Assembly (NCBI GenBank): GCA_903824185.1
Contig: CAIJVU010000024.1
Span: 1 to 45,826 of the forward strand
Reading direction: 5' to 3'
DNA length: 45,826 bases
DNA from: an uncultured Hyphomicrobiales bacterium
GTDB lineage: Bacteria > Pseudomonadota > Alphaproteobacteria > Rhizobiales > Beijerinckiaceae
Shown: one piece after another, positions 36,396 through 45,507 of the stretch
Layout: each line of letters starts with the position of its first letter
How positions within the stretch are numbered: the first letter of the stretch is position 1
Position numbers and translations under genes: made by a program
Notes under the pieces: generated by a model
The model's database searches: none
The model's input: only the letters and a program-made list of their open reading frames with translations
What the model was told of the DNA's origin: nothing

Positions 36396-37289
36396 TTATG
36401 TCTGGCAGCGCGCACAATAAAAGGTCGAACGCCCCGCTTGCACCTGCCGCTCCACAACCCCGCTACATCCTTGGACGGGGCAGGCTGCCCCCTCCTGATC
36501 ATAAACCCGAAAAGCGTGTTGAAAATAGCCCAAAGAACCATCTGCGGCAGCAAAATCCTTCAAACTCGACCCTCCGGCGGCCACCGCCTCCTGCAACACC
36601 GTGCGAATGGCCAGAGCCAAGGCGTCGGACCGCTGGCGGGCCTTGGCGGACGTCCCAGACAGCGTCCCCGCCACCCGCAGCGGCGACAGGCCCGCGCGAT
36701 GCAGGGCCTCGCAAACATAAATATTGCCCAGACCGGCAATCCGCTTCTGATCCAGAAGAGCCGATTTGAGAGGGGCCTTGGAGCCCGCAAGCACGCGTTG
36801 CAAAACCACCGCATCGAAATGATTGGACAAAGGCTCGACGCCCAGATCCCGCAACCATGGCGCCTCGTCGCAGCCGTCTTGAGGGATCAGATCCATAAAA
36901 CCAAACCGCCGCGGATCCACATAGCCGATGCGATGACCCTCTTCGGTATGGAAGACAACATGTTCATGTTTGACCGATAAATCGGTATTTTGATAAAAAT
37001 ACCCGGGTTTTTGCGGATTTTTTCCTGAATCATCCGCTGTTTCGATCAAAAACCGCCCGCTCATGCCCAAATGCATCAGCAGCGTCTCCCCGCTCGAAAG
37101 CCGCATCAGCAAATATTTGGCCCGCCTGTCGAGCGCTTCGATCCGCTGTCCTTGCAGCCGCGCAATAAAATCGGCGGGGAAGGGAAACCGCAAATCCGGC
37201 CGTCTTTGTTCCACGCGGATCAGCTTAGCGCCGACCAGAACAGGGGCGAGACCGCGTCTGACCGTTTCAACCTCGGGCAGTTCAGGCAT
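36396..37289 (-). CDS. mutM: Formamidopyrimidine-DNA glycosylase (Fpg)
   Basis: This 297-aa bifunctional DNA glycosylase/AP lyase excises 8-oxoguanine and other oxidised purines. The catalytic N-terminus [14 protein letters not shown] has the essential Pro2 and Glu3. The H2TH domain contains [18 protein letters not shown] (about 179-196). The C-terminal zinc finger carries CPVQGC and FYCARCQ. It is divergent from ubiE, an arrangement common in alphaproteobacteria. Confidence 0.96.
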   Translation of the reverse strand: MPELPEVETVRRGLAPVLVGAKLIRVEQRRPDLRFPFPADFIARLQGQRIEALDRRAKYLLMRLSSGETLLMHLGMSGRFLIETADDSGKNPQKPGYFYQNTDLSVKHEHVVFHTEEGHRIGYVDPRRFGFMDLIPQDGCDEAPWLRDLGVEPLSNHFDAVVLQRVLAGSKAPLKSALLDQKRIAGLGNIYVCEALHRAGLSPLRVAGTLSGTSAKARQRSDALALAIRTVLQEAVAAGGSSLKDFAAADGSLGYFQHAFRVYDQEGAACPVQGCSGVVERQVQAGRSTFYCARCQT

Positions 37290-37403
37290 TTGCTTTTATT
37301 CCAGTTTCTGGCAAGGACAAGGCATCCGGTCATAGCGCATTGTGGATTTGGGCGCTATGCTGGCTGAACGCCTCTTCAACAGGGCTGATTACGGGGATAG
37401 ATC

Positions 37404-38177
37404 ATGTCGGCGCAAGCCCCTCACGGACAAGCGGGTGAAGAAACCCATTTTGGTTTTTCAACGGTGGCGCTTCAGGAAAAGCAGCGTCTGGTCGATGATG
37501 TCTTTCACAAGGTCGCGCGTCGCTATGACATCATGAATGATGTGATGTCGGCAGGCGTGCATCGCTTGTGGAAAGAGGCGCTGGTCACCGCCTTGCGGCC
37601 CTCGCAGACCCGCCCGCTCAGCCTGCTGGATGTGGCAGGCGGCACGGGGGATATTGCGTTTCGCGTTCTCGACGCCGCCTCGGCCCGCAGCACGGCCACG
37701 GTGTTTGACATCAATGGCGATATGTTGGCCGTGGGCCGCGACCGCTGCCCGCCCCGCTTTAAAGACCGCATCGATTTTGTGCAGGGCAATGCCGAAAGCC
37801 TGCCTTTCGAGACCGCGCGGTTTGACGCCTATACGATTGCTTTTGGTATCCGCAATGTGCCGCGCATTGATCTGGCCCTCAAAGAGGCGTTTCGTGTCTT
37901 GCGCCGCGGCGGCCGCTTGCTGGTTTTGGAATTTTCCAAAGTCCATATTCCCGGCCTTGATACCTTGTATGACACTTATTCCTTCCATGTCGTACCGCAA
38001 ATGGGCCGTTTGATCGCAGGCGATGCCGCGCCCTATCAATATCTTGTGGAATCCATCCGCCAATTTCCGGCCCCCGATGATTTCGCTGCGATGATCAGCG
38101 AAGCCGGTTTCCGGCGCGTGGATTATACGCCGATGTCGGGCGGCATTGTCGCCCTTCATTCCGGTTGGAAATTATAA
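37404..38177 (+). CDS. ubiE: Ubiquinone/menaquinone C-methyltransferase
   Basis: This 257-aa SAM-dependent methyltransferase is of quinone synthesis. Signature [19 protein letters not shown] lies near 33-51, SAM motif [12 protein letters not shown] near 76-86 and the second UbiE motif [20 protein letters not shown] near 150-170. It is followed by ubiB after 19 bases, so the two ubiquinone genes are coregulated. Confidence 0.97.
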   Translation: MSAQAPHGQAGEETHFGFSTVALQEKQRLVDDVFHKVARRYDIMNDVMSAGVHRLWKEALVTALRPSQTRPLSLLDVAGGTGDIAFRVLDAASARSTATVFDINGDMLAVGRDRCPPRFKDRIDFVQGNAESLPFETARFDAYTIAFGIRNVPRIDLALKEAFRVLRRGGRLLVLEFSKVHIPGLDTLYDTYSFHVVPQMGRLIAGDAAPYQYLVESIRQFPAPDDFAAMISEAGFRRVDYTPMSGGIVALHSGWKL

Positions 38178-38196
38178 GCGAGCAGCAGCGGTGAGT

Positions 38197-39750
38197 ATGC
38201 ATTTTCTTTCGTCCCTCAGATTGATCCGCGTGGGCTTTGTGCTGGCCCGCGAAGGGGCTTTGTCGCTGATCCCGCAAGATGTGCTGCCGCCCTTTGCCCG
38301 CTTTCTGGTGCATACGGCGCGGTTGATCGAGCGGGACAATCTCGGCAATGGCGCGCAACGTCTGGCGGTTGCCCTCAATCGCTTGGGTCCGAGCTATGTG
38401 AAATTCGGACAGTTTCTCGCCACCCGCCCCGATGTCGTGGGCATTCGCGTGGCGCGGGATCTGGAAAGCCTGCAGGACCGCTTGCCGCCTTTTCCGCTGG
38501 AACAGGCCAAAACCATCATCGAAGAGGCACTGGGCAAACCGGTTTCGGAACTGTTCAAAGAATTGAGCGAGCCCGTGGCCGCCGCCTCCATTGCCCAAGT
38601 GCATCAGGCGACGCTGCATGATGGCACAAAACTGGCCATCAAGGTTTTGCGTCCCGGTATCCGCCACCGATTTGCGCGCGATCTCGAAGCCATGGCCTTT
38701 GCGGCAGCCCAAGCGGAGAGCCAGTCTCCCGAGGCGCGCCGCCTGCGCTTTTCCGAAGTCGTCATGACGTTGAAACGTTCGGTCATCATGGAAATGGATT
38801 TGCGGCTCGAAGCCGCGGCTCTGTCCGAAATGGCCGAAAATACCAAAGACGATCCGCATTTCCGCGTGCCCACCGTCAATTGGGATTTGACCGCCCGTGA
38901 CGTGCTGGCCATGGAATGGATCGACGGCACACCGCTCAATGACATCGAGGAAATCGACCGCAAGGGCCATGACCGGATCCATCTCGGTCAAACCGTCATC
39001 CAGTCTTTTTTGCGACATGCCCTGCGCGATGGATTTTTCCATGCCGACATGCATCCGGGCAATTTATTTGTCGATGAACGCGGTGATCTCTGCGCCGTTG
39101 ATTTCGGCATTATGGGCCGCATGGGCGACAAAGAGCGGCGCTTCCTCGCGGAAATTTTATTGGGCTTTATTACCCGCGATTACAAGCGCGTCGCCGAAGT
39201 GCATTTTGAAGCGGGTTATGTCCCTGCTTTGCACAGTGTCGAGGAATTTGCCCAAGCCATCCGCGCCATCGGTGAACCGATCCACAACCGGCGCGCCGAT
39301 CAGATTTCCATGGCCAAATTACTGACCCTGTTGTTTGAAATCACCGCTTTGTTTGATATGCGCACCCGCACCGAATTGGTGATGCTGCAAAAAACCATGG
39401 TGGTCGTGGAAGGGGTCGGTCGCTCGCTGGATCCGATGCTCGATATCTGGGCCACCGCCGAGCCTGTGGTGCGGGAATGGATCACCCGCAATCTGGGCGT
39501 TGTCGGCCGCACGGAACAGGCTGGTCGCGGCGCTTTGTCCTTTGCGCAGGCTTTATCAACCCTGCCAAGCCTGATCACCCGCAGCGAGCATCTGGCCGAA
39601 ACGCTCAATGAACGCTTGGAGCGGGGTTTTCCGCTTGATGAGGCCAGTATCCGGGCGATCGGGCGGGCGGAAGGGCATTCGCGCTGGGCAGGCCAACTTG
39701 CATTATGGGCCATTGCCCTCATGATCGGTCTGGCCCTGTTCTGGTCTTGA
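38197..39750 (+). CDS. ubiB: Ubiquinone biosynthesis regulatory protein UbiB
   Basis: This 517-aa ADCK/UbiB atypical kinase-like ATPase is needed for ubiquinone synthesis. The KxGQ motif (VKFGQFLATRPD) lies near residue 68, the Ala-rich loop AAASIAQVHQA near 130 and the catalytic-loop-like HADMHPGNLFV near 285. The DFG-like VDFGIMGRM lies near 303. Two hydrophobic segments at the very C-terminus (WAGQLALWAIALMIGLALF) anchor it to the membrane. The start is uncertain: GTG 38191 or ATG 38197. Confidence 0.95.
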   Translation: MHFLSSLRLIRVGFVLAREGALSLIPQDVLPPFARFLVHTARLIERDNLGNGAQRLAVALNRLGPSYVKFGQFLATRPDVVGIRVARDLESLQDRLPPFPLEQAKTIIEEALGKPVSELFKELSEPVAAASIAQVHQATLHDGTKLAIKVLRPGIRHRFARDLEAMAFAAAQAESQSPEARRLRFSEVVMTLKRSVIMEMDLRLEAAALSEMAENTKDDPHFRVPTVNWDLTARDVLAMEWIDGTPLNDIEEIDRKGHDRIHLGQTVIQSFLRHALRDGFFHADMHPGNLFVDERGDLCAVDFGIMGRMGDKERRFLAEILLGFITRDYKRVAEVHFEAGYVPALHSVEEFAQAIRAIGEPIHNRRADQISMAKLLTLLFEITALFDMRTRTELVMLQKTMVVVEGVGRSLDPMLDIWATAEPVVREWITRNLGVVGRTEQAGRGALSFAQALSTLPSLITRSEHLAETLNERLERGFPLDEASIRAIGRAEGHSRWAGQLALWAIALMIGLALFWS

Positions 39751-39789
39751 TGGTTTGATGTCATATCTGCAGCGATAAGGTTTGAGGCC

Positions 39790-41016
39790 ATGCGTCTTGA
39801 AGGTAAAAAAATTCTGCTGATCATCGGTGGCGGCATCGCCGCCTATAAAAGCTTGGAACTGATCCGCGCCATCCGCAAGGAAGGCGGCGAGGTCAAAACC
39901 ATATTGACCAAAGCCGGCACCGAATTTGTCACGCCTTTGTCTGTGGCCAGTCTGAGCGGTCATCACGTCTATCAGGATTTGTTTTCCCTCACCGATGAAA
40001 CCGAAATGGGGCATATCGAATTATCCCGTTCGGCGGATCTTGTGGTCGTGGCACCGGCCACCGCCGATCTGATGGCCAAGGCCGCGCAGGGTCTTGCCAA
40101 TGATCTGGCGTCCACCACCCTGCTGGCCACCGACAAACGCGTTTTGATGGCACCGGCCATGAATGTGCGCATGTGGCTGCATCCTGCCACCCAACGCAAT
40201 GTCGCCTGCCTCAAACAAGACGGCATCGGCCTCATCGGTCCTGACGAGGGTGCCATGGCCTGCGGCGAATTTGGCCCCGGACGCATGGCAGAGCCGCTTG
40301 CCATTTTGGAGGTGGTGATTGCCACTTTGTCCGCTCCGGCCTCTTTGCCACTATCAGGCAAGCATGTGGTCATCACCTCCGGCCCGACTCATGAGCCGAT
40401 CGACCCCGTGCGCTATATTGCCAATCGTTCATCGGGCAAACAAGGCCATGCCATTGCACGGGCTGCAGCCAAAGCCGGTGCACGCGTCACCCTGATCAGC
40501 GGCCCCGTCACACTGCCCGATCCCGAAGGCGTGCAGGTCATCCATGTCGAAGACGCGCGGGCGATGTTGCAGGCTGTCGAGCAAGCCCTGCCCGCCGATG
40601 TCGCCATTTTTTGTGCAGCCGTTGCCGATTGGCGCGTCGCCTCCGCAGGCACCCAAAAAATCAAAAAGGAAAAGGCGGGACCACCGCACATCGAACTGAC
40701 TGAAAATCCCGATATTCTTGCCACCATTGCGCAGGCCAAAACCCATCGCCCGCCTTTGGTGATCGGCTTTGCCGCCGAGACCGAACATGTCCTGGCCCAT
40801 GCGCAGGCCAAACGGATCAAGAAGCAATGCGACTGGATTGTCGCCAATGATGTCAGCCCTGCAAGCGGCGTCATGGGCGGCGATCAAAACACGGTGCATC
40901 TCTTGCGCGGCGAGACGGTGAGCTCATGGCCCCTGATGGATAAAACAGCCGTGGCCGAAGCGCTGGTGCACGAAATCGCTCTAGCGCTCAAAACATCGTC
41001 TCACGAAAATCAATGA
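39790..41016 (+). CDS. coaBC: Bifunctional phosphopantothenoylcysteine decarboxylase/synthetase
   Basis: This 408-aa enzyme performs two coenzyme A steps. The CoaC flavoprotein domain (about 1-180) starts ILLIIGGGIAAYKSLELIR and includes the APAMNVRMW motif and the catalytic Cys in GAMACGEFGPGRM. The CoaB domain (about 188-400) contains TSGPTHEPIDPVRYIANRSS and the Lys-rich KIKKEKAGPP. Third in the ubiE-ubiB-coaBC-dut run. Confidence 0.96.
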   Translation: MRLEGKKILLIIGGGIAAYKSLELIRAIRKEGGEVKTILTKAGTEFVTPLSVASLSGHHVYQDLFSLTDETEMGHIELSRSADLVVVAPATADLMAKAAQGLANDLASTTLLATDKRVLMAPAMNVRMWLHPATQRNVACLKQDGIGLIGPDEGAMACGEFGPGRMAEPLAILEVVIATLSAPASLPLSGKHVVITSGPTHEPIDPVRYIANRSSGKQGHAIARAAAKAGARVTLISGPVTLPDPEGVQVIHVEDARAMLQAVEQALPADVAIFCAAVADWRVASAGTQKIKKEKAGPPHIELTENPDILATIAQAKTHRPPLVIGFAAETEHVLAHAQAKRIKKQCDWIVANDVSPASGVMGGDQNTVHLLRGETVSSWPLMDKTAVAEALVHEIALALKTSSHENQ

Positions 41017-41056
41017 TTTTGTAAGACCCCAATTTGCTCAAAAAAGTTTGCAGACT

Positions 41057-41533
41057 ATGACCCCTGTTCTTTCCATCAAGACCCTGCCGCATTTTGAAGG
41101 CCTGTCTTTGCCGCGCTATCAGACAGACGGTGCGGCTGGCCTTGACCTCTGCGCCGCCCTTCCTGCCGATCAGCCCGTGGTGTTAAAGCCTTTGGAGCGC
41201 AGGCTTATTCCCACCGGTCTGAGCATGGCCATTCCCGCAGGGTATGAAGGTCAGGTGCGGGCACGCTCTGGCCTTGCCCTCAAACAAGGTCTGGCACTGG
41301 TCAATGCACCGGGTACCATCGACAGTGACTATCGCGGCGAGGTGGGTGTGCTGGTGATCAATCTCGGGCAGGAACTGATCACGCTTGAGCGCGGTATGCG
41401 CATCGCCCAATTGGTGATTGCCCCCGTCATTCAATGCCGGATCGAAGCCACACACAGCCTTGATGACAGTACGCGGGGGAGTGGCGGCTTTGGGTCAACC
41501 GGCGTGACAAGCGACAAGGATCACCGCGCATGA
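41057..41533 (+). CDS. dut: dUTP diphosphatase
   Basis: This 158-aa trimeric dUTPase hydrolyses dUTP to dUMP. Its motifs are intact: motif 1 DGAAGLDLCA, motif 2 RARSGLALKQGL, motif 3 GTIDSDYRGEV and motif 5 RGSGGFGSTG. The ATG at 41057 is preferred; a TTG at 41048 is also in frame. Its stop overlaps the Rrf2 regulator gene by ATGA at 41530. Confidence 0.95.
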   Translation: MTPVLSIKTLPHFEGLSLPRYQTDGAAGLDLCAALPADQPVVLKPLERRLIPTGLSMAIPAGYEGQVRARSGLALKQGLALVNAPGTIDSDYRGEVGVLVINLGQELITLERGMRIAQLVIAPVIQCRIEATHSLDDSTRGSGGFGSTGVTSDKDHRA

Positions 41534-41982
41534 TCATGCTGCCACGCCGTTGCCAATTGGCGCTTGTTGCGGTGATTGATATTGCTTTGCATGCGCGTCC
41601 CGATCCGGTGTCGCTGAAACAGATTGCCGCACGGCACGGCCTGCCGCCGCGCCATCTCGAAGCCTTGTTGCAGGCCTTGGTGCATGCCAAATTGCTGAAA
41701 GGCCAGCGCGGCCCCAAAGGCGGCTATTCGCTGGCGCGCGAGCGGCGACGCATGAGCATGGGCGATATTGTGCGCGCTGCCTTTGCCGCGACACCCGCAG
41801 AGGCCGACAGCAAAGCAAACGGCTCCGACCTGCTGGAAAACCTGATCCATCCCGCGCTCAAAGACGCCAATGCCCTGTTTCTGGATCGGCTGGATGCCAT
41901 TTCCATCGCGCAACTATGCGAGACCTATGAACAGCGGAGCTCGGGGCAGAGCCTCATGGAGACGGTCAATTTTACAATTTAA
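41530..41982 (+). CDS. Rrf2-family regulator (CymR-like, no Fe-S cysteines)
   Basis: This 150-aa Rrf2-family winged-helix protein has its HTH at about 5-60 (LALVAVIDIALHARP, ISLKQIAARHGLPPRHLEAL-like) and a wing with GPKGGYSLAR. The three Fe-S ligand cysteines of IscR/NsrR are absent; only isolated Cys near the start and in QLCET remain. This places it with CymR-type cysteine-metabolism regulators. The gene overlaps dut by ATGA and precedes cysK. A tandem AT-rich dyad covers its stop codon, so it probably autoregulates or controls cysK (inference). Confidence 0.88.
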   Translation: MIMLPRRCQLALVAVIDIALHARPDPVSLKQIAARHGLPPRHLEALLQALVHAKLLKGQRGPKGGYSLARERRRMSMGDIVRAAFAATPAEADSKANGSDLLENLIHPALKDANALFLDRLDAISIAQLCETYEQRSSGQSLMETVNFTI

Positions 41983-42022
41983 TCTGTAAATTAAATAAAT
42001 ATTGCAATTTTATTTGTAAATT
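41971..42022. promoter_or_regulatory. Tandem operator-like dyads upstream of cysK
   Basis: Two 22-base copies, 41971-41992 and 42001-42022, match at 18 of 22 positions, set exactly 30 bases apart. Each has TTTACA or TTGCA facing TGTAAA, a short dyad. The region is strikingly AT-rich in a GC-rich context. The first copy overlaps the Rrf2 stop. They are 58 bases from the cysK start, so an Rrf2-type dimer bound to both could block the cysK promoter. Confidence 0.6.
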
Positions 42023-42079
42023 GATTTGATTGGCCATCCGCCGCGCTTGGCGCGGAGCCGTTTTTTCAGGAGAGCCCTC

Positions 42080-43048
42080 ATGGTCCAATCCGCTTCAGCA
42101 CGCCGTCCGGGTCGTGGTCGCATTTATTCCTCCATCACCGAGACCATTGGCGATACGCCGATTGTGCGCCTCGACAAGATCGCCAAGGCGCAAGGGGTGA
42201 AAGCCAATCTCTTGGCGAAGCTTGAATTTTTCAACCCAATTTCCAGCGTGAAAGACCGCATCGGGGTGGCGATGATCGATGCTTTGGAAGCCTCGGGCCA
42301 GATCAAGCCGGGGGATACGTTGATCGAACCCACTTCCGGCAATACCGGCATTGCCTTGGCCTTTGTGGCCGCAAGCCGCGGCTATCGCCTGATCATTGTG
42401 ATGCCGGAATCCATGTCGATCGAGCGGCGTAAAATGCTGGCCCTGTTGGGTGTGGAGCTTGAGCTGACACCCGCAGGCGGCGGGATGAAAGCCGCCATTG
42501 CGCGGGCCGAGGAATTGAAAACCCAAATCCCCGGCGCTGTGATCCCGCAGCAATTCAAAAATGCCGCCAATCCCGAAATCCATCGCCGCACCACCGCCGA
42601 AGAAATCTGGAACGATACCGAGGGCCATGTCGATTACTTCGTGGCTGGCGTGGGCACCGGCGGGACCGTGACCGGCGTGGGCCAAGTGCTCAAAGCCCAT
42701 AACAAAGCCGTCAAAGTGGTAGCCGTCGAGCCGGAAGATTCGCCCGTCCTGTCGGGGGGCCAGCCCGGACCCCATAAAATTCAAGGCATTGGCGCGGGTT
42801 TTGTGCCCGATATCCTTGATCGCAGCGTGATCGATGAAGTCATCACGGTGGGCATTCAAAGCGCCATCGACACGGCGCGCAGTCTGGCCCGCTTGGAGGG
42901 CATTCCGACCGGCATCTCATCGGGAGCCGCCGTCAATGCCGCCATCGAGCTGGGCAAACGTCCGGGGATGGAAGGCAAAAACATTGTCATCATCATTCCG
43001 AGCTTTGCGGAACGCTACCTCTCCTCAGCCCTGTTCGAAGGGCTGTGA
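42080..43048 (+). CDS. cysK: Cysteine synthase A (O-acetylserine sulfhydrylase)
   Basis: This 322-aa PLP enzyme makes cysteine from O-acetylserine and sulfide. Its PLP lysine is in NPISSVKDRIG (about 61). The substrate-binding TSGNTGIALAF lies near 87 and the PLP-phosphate loop GTGGTVTGVG near 195. The start at 42080 has AGGAG 7 bases upstream; the open frame extends to 42026. Its neighbour is an Rrf2/CymR-like regulator with a tandem operator between them. Confidence 0.95.
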   Translation: MVQSASARRPGRGRIYSSITETIGDTPIVRLDKIAKAQGVKANLLAKLEFFNPISSVKDRIGVAMIDALEASGQIKPGDTLIEPTSGNTGIALAFVAASRGYRLIIVMPESMSIERRKMLALLGVELELTPAGGGMKAAIARAEELKTQIPGAVIPQQFKNAANPEIHRRTTAEEIWNDTEGHVDYFVAGVGTGGTVTGVGQVLKAHNKAVKVVAVEPEDSPVLSGGQPGPHKIQGIGAGFVPDILDRSVIDEVITVGIQSAIDTARSLARLEGIPTGISSGAAVNAAIELGKRPGMEGKNIVIIIPSFAERYLSSALFEGL

Positions 43049-43080
43049 GACAGCAAAATATCTGACTATCTGACAATCTT

Positions 43081-43184
43081 GCGCGCCTGAAACGGGTTTG
43101 TTTTCAAACAATTCCGGATAGGCGCGCTTTGTTTTCTATCTGGCGCAAAGACGGCGCGAAAACCGCCTTTGTTTCGCCTATCCG
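43081..43184. terminator. Alternative hairpins between convergent cysK and dehydrogenase genes
   Basis: Two perfect inverted repeats share bases. GCGCGCCT (43081-43088) pairs AGGCGCGC (43120-43127), followed by TTTGTTTT. CGGATAGGCG (43115-43124) pairs CGCCTATCCG (43175-43184). A small GTTTG/CAAAC hairpin lies inside the first loop. The two long stems cannot form together. The position between two converging genes fits a bidirectional terminator region. Confidence 0.5.
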
Positions 43185-43204
43185 CGCTGTTTCACGGCCT
43201 CGCT

Positions 43205-44200
43205 TCACAGCATGGAGGGGAGCACACGGTCGGGCGGGCGATGCCCGTCCATGAAGGTTTTGATATTAATAATCACCTTTTCGCCCATATCGATCCGGCC
43301 CTCGATGGTCGCCGACCCCATATGCGGTAAAACCACCACCTTGTTGGCCCGCGCCAGCTTCAACAAACGCGGAGAGATCGCCGGTTCGTGCTCGAACACA
43401 TCCAACCCCGCCCCTCCCAGCTCATTGGCTTCCAGCATGCGGATCAAAGCGGTTTCGTCGATGATTTCACCGCGCGCGGTGTTTACCAAAATCGCATCTG
43501 GTTTCAACAACTTAAGCCTGCGGGCGGACAACAGATGATAGGTCGCGGGCGTATGCGGGCAGTTCACGGACACGATATCCATGCGCGCCAGCATCTGATC
43601 AAGCGAGTCCCAATAGGTGGCGTCCACCGCCTCTTCCATCGCGGCGGGCACGCGGCGGCGGTTGTGATAATGAACCTGCAGGCCAAAGGCCTGTGCGCGG
43701 CGGGCGACGGCGTAACCGATGCGGCCCATGCCGACAATGCCCAGCCGCTTGCCGGTGATGCGGTGCCCCAGCATCCAGGTGGGGGACCAGCCATGCCATA
43801 ATTCATCGGAAATGACCTTGGCACCCTCGGTGATGCGGCGGGCCACGGCCATGATCAAAGCCATGGTCATATCGGCGGTGTCATCGGTCAAAACGCCGGG
43901 CGTATTGGTGACGGTGATGCCGCGGGCTAAGGCGGATTGCACATCCACATTATCGACCCCATTGCCGAAATTGGCGATCAGGCGCAACGACTCCCCCGCT
44001 TGCGCCAGCACCGACGCATCAATGCGATCGGTGACGGTCGGCACCAAAACATCAGCCTTTTGAACGGCTTGCACCAGATCCGCCTGCGACATCGGCTGAT
44101 CGGACACATTCAATTCGGCATCGAACAATTCACGCATCCGCGTCTCGATCACGTCGGGCAAGCGACGCGTCACGATCACCAACGGTTTCTTTTTCGTCAT
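43205..44200 (-). CDS. D-2-hydroxyacid dehydrogenase (glyoxylate/hydroxypyruvate reductase-like)
   Basis: This 331-aa NAD(P)-dependent enzyme has a Rossmann motif GMGRIGYAVARRAQAFGL near 155-172. The catalytic Arg and Glu/His triad appear as VNTARGEIIDE near 235 and HMGSAT near 290. Closest in features to GyaR-type glyoxylate reductase (glyoxylate to glycolate), which would pair with GlcDEF, but substrate is not certain. The start at 44200 (MTKKKPL) has GGAG 7 bases upstream. Divergent from the SH3-domain gene. Confidence 0.88.
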   Translation of the reverse strand: MTKKKPLVIVTRRLPDVIETRMRELFDAELNVSDQPMSQADLVQAVQKADVLVPTVTDRIDASVLAQAGESLRLIANFGNGVDNVDVQSALARGITVTNTPGVLTDDTADMTMALIMAVARRITEGAKVISDELWHGWSPTWMLGHRITGKRLGIVGMGRIGYAVARRAQAFGLQVHYHNRRRVPAAMEEAVDATYWDSLDQMLARMDIVSVNCPHTPATYHLLSARRLKLLKPDAILVNTARGEIIDETALIRMLEANELGGAGLDVFEHEPAISPRLLKLARANKVVVLPHMGSATIEGRIDMGEKVIINIKTFMDGHRPPDRVLPSML

Positions 44201-44413
44201 GAACGGCTCCGTTCTGACCTGCAAACACCCCGTTTCGGGCCTGTTTGCACCCATTTTTCCACTCGACTTGACCCCGCCGCGCCCAAGGATTCACGCAATC
44301 TTAACGCCTTTGGCGCGAAGACTGGGGGCTGACGCGGCAGAACCCGATCCATCATCCCTGCATAGCGAGACAAAGCGCGAAAGACAACGCCGGACAAGTG
44401 AGAAGATAGACGC

Positions 44414-44959
44414 ATGACGCCTGTTTCTATGAAATTTTCTGCCTTTTTCCCCCGCATCCGTGCATTTTTTGTGGTTATTGGCCTGATCAGCCTGACAGCC
44501 CCCGCTCTGGCCAAGCCCGGGATCGGCACCGCGACCGGCCTGCCGCTGCCGCGCTTTGCCAGCCTCAAATCCGACCGCGTGAATTTGCGCGAGGGCCCTT
44601 CCAAGGATCACCGCACCATCTGGATTTACCAAAAGGCCGGATTACCCGTTGAAATCACAGCAGAATTTGAAACATGGCGGCGCATCCGAGACAGCGAGGG
44701 CACCGAGGGCTGGGTGCTGCATTCGCTGTTATCGGGCCGCCGCACCGGACTGGTGGCGCCCTGGATGAAAGAGGGCAGCGTGCCCTTGCAATCCAAACCC
44801 AATGATCAGGCCCCGATTGTCGCGCAATTGTCCCCCAATGTGATGGGCAGTCTGAAGCGCTGCGACGGTTTCTGGTGCCGCATGACCGGCGAGGGCTTTG
44901 ACGGCTATATCAAACAAGACCGCCTCTGGGGGGCCTATCCGGAAGAACCGGTCGAATAG
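44414..44959 (+). CDS. Periplasmic SH3-domain protein (DUF1058-like)
   Basis: This 181-aa protein has a basic start and hydrophobic signal segment ending TAPALAKP (about 33), so it is probably exported. Two bacterial SH3-like repeats follow: LKSDRVNLREGPSKDHRTIW with W-rich strands (about 55-115) and a second copy (about 120-175) containing VPLQSKP and LKRCDGFWCRM. Such proteins are common cell-wall-interacting proteins in alphaproteobacteria; exact role unknown. Confidence 0.85.
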   Translation: MTPVSMKFSAFFPRIRAFFVVIGLISLTAPALAKPGIGTATGLPLPRFASLKSDRVNLREGPSKDHRTIWIYQKAGLPVEITAEFETWRRIRDSEGTEGWVLHSLLSGRRTGLVAPWMKEGSVPLQSKPNDQAPIVAQLSPNVMGSLKRCDGFWCRMTGEGFDGYIKQDRLWGAYPEEPVE

Positions 44960-45144
44960 GCCCGCCTCGAAAAACAATGGTTTTAAGGCCCCACAAAGCC
45001 TGTTGAACCAGACTATCCCGCCCGCAAACAGCAAAAATTCCGGCCCGAACCAGACTGTCTTGCCCTATCCAGCGCGCGCATTGGTTAGGTTTTGCTCGCG
45101 GGCCAAATAAACACGGCGTGATCCCTGTTTTTTGCGGATACGCA

Positions 45145-45246
45145 CCCCCGTCACCTTAAGCAGGGTAGTGAGGCTGAGTGTTAGGCGGCAATGATCGCGT
45201 GATGAGATCGCCTCGCTACCCAAGCCGGTGGAGTTATACCGAGGGG
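45145..45246. repeat. Nested stem-loop structure, possible non-coding RNA
   Basis: A 12-bp stem (GGGTAGTGAGGC 45163-45174 with GCCTCGCTACCC 45210-45221, one G-T pair) encloses a 35-base loop. Outward, CACC (45152-45155) pairs GGTG (45227-45230), and CCCC (45145-45149) pairs GGGG (45243-45246), giving about 100 bases of nested helices with internal loops. No known RNA family recognised; strand undetermined. Confidence 0.4.
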
Positions 45247-45280
45247 CCTTACACTAAAATACTCATTCCTTCCCTACCGC

Positions 45281-45316
45281 GTCATCGCGAGCGGCTGAAA
45301 GCCGCGTGGCGATCCA
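45281..45316 (+). repeat. Dispersed palindromic repeat, copy 1
   Basis: GTCATCGC-GA-hairpin-GTG-GCGATCCATC. Outer stem ATCGC/GCGAT (45284-45288, 45309-45313); inner stem GCGGCT/AGCCGC (45291-45296, 45300-45305) with a GAA loop. Same architecture as copy at 45508-45544 with matching base-pair changes. Confidence 0.75.
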
Positions 45317-45390
45317 TCAGCAGCGGTTAGGCATACTTATTCAATTGCAATGAGGATTTAGTGCACCCCAGATTATAGGCGTTGTTTTGT

Positions 45391-45421
45391 CTGGATTGCT
45401 TCGCCTGCGCTCGCAATGACG
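45391..45421 (-). repeat. Dispersed palindromic repeat, copy 2 (opposite orientation)
   Basis: The minus strand reads CGTCATTGCGAGC then a short interior and GCAATCCAG. The outer stem ATTGC (45395-45399) / GCAAT (45413-45417) is kept; the inner hairpin is shorter and unpaired. Variant of the copies on either side. Confidence 0.65.
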
Positions 45422-45507
45422 CGGGAATAATAATTGCGCTAAGCTTTACTAGCTGTCGTACTGACGCTGAGAGGTCTTAAAATAAAATGTGCGTTATTGT
45501 TCTCAGC

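Noticed and set aside
45145-45246. 6S RNA, SRP RNA or tmRNA
   Set aside because: None of the diagnostic conserved sequences of these RNAs is present; only the general stem-loop shape is suggestive.
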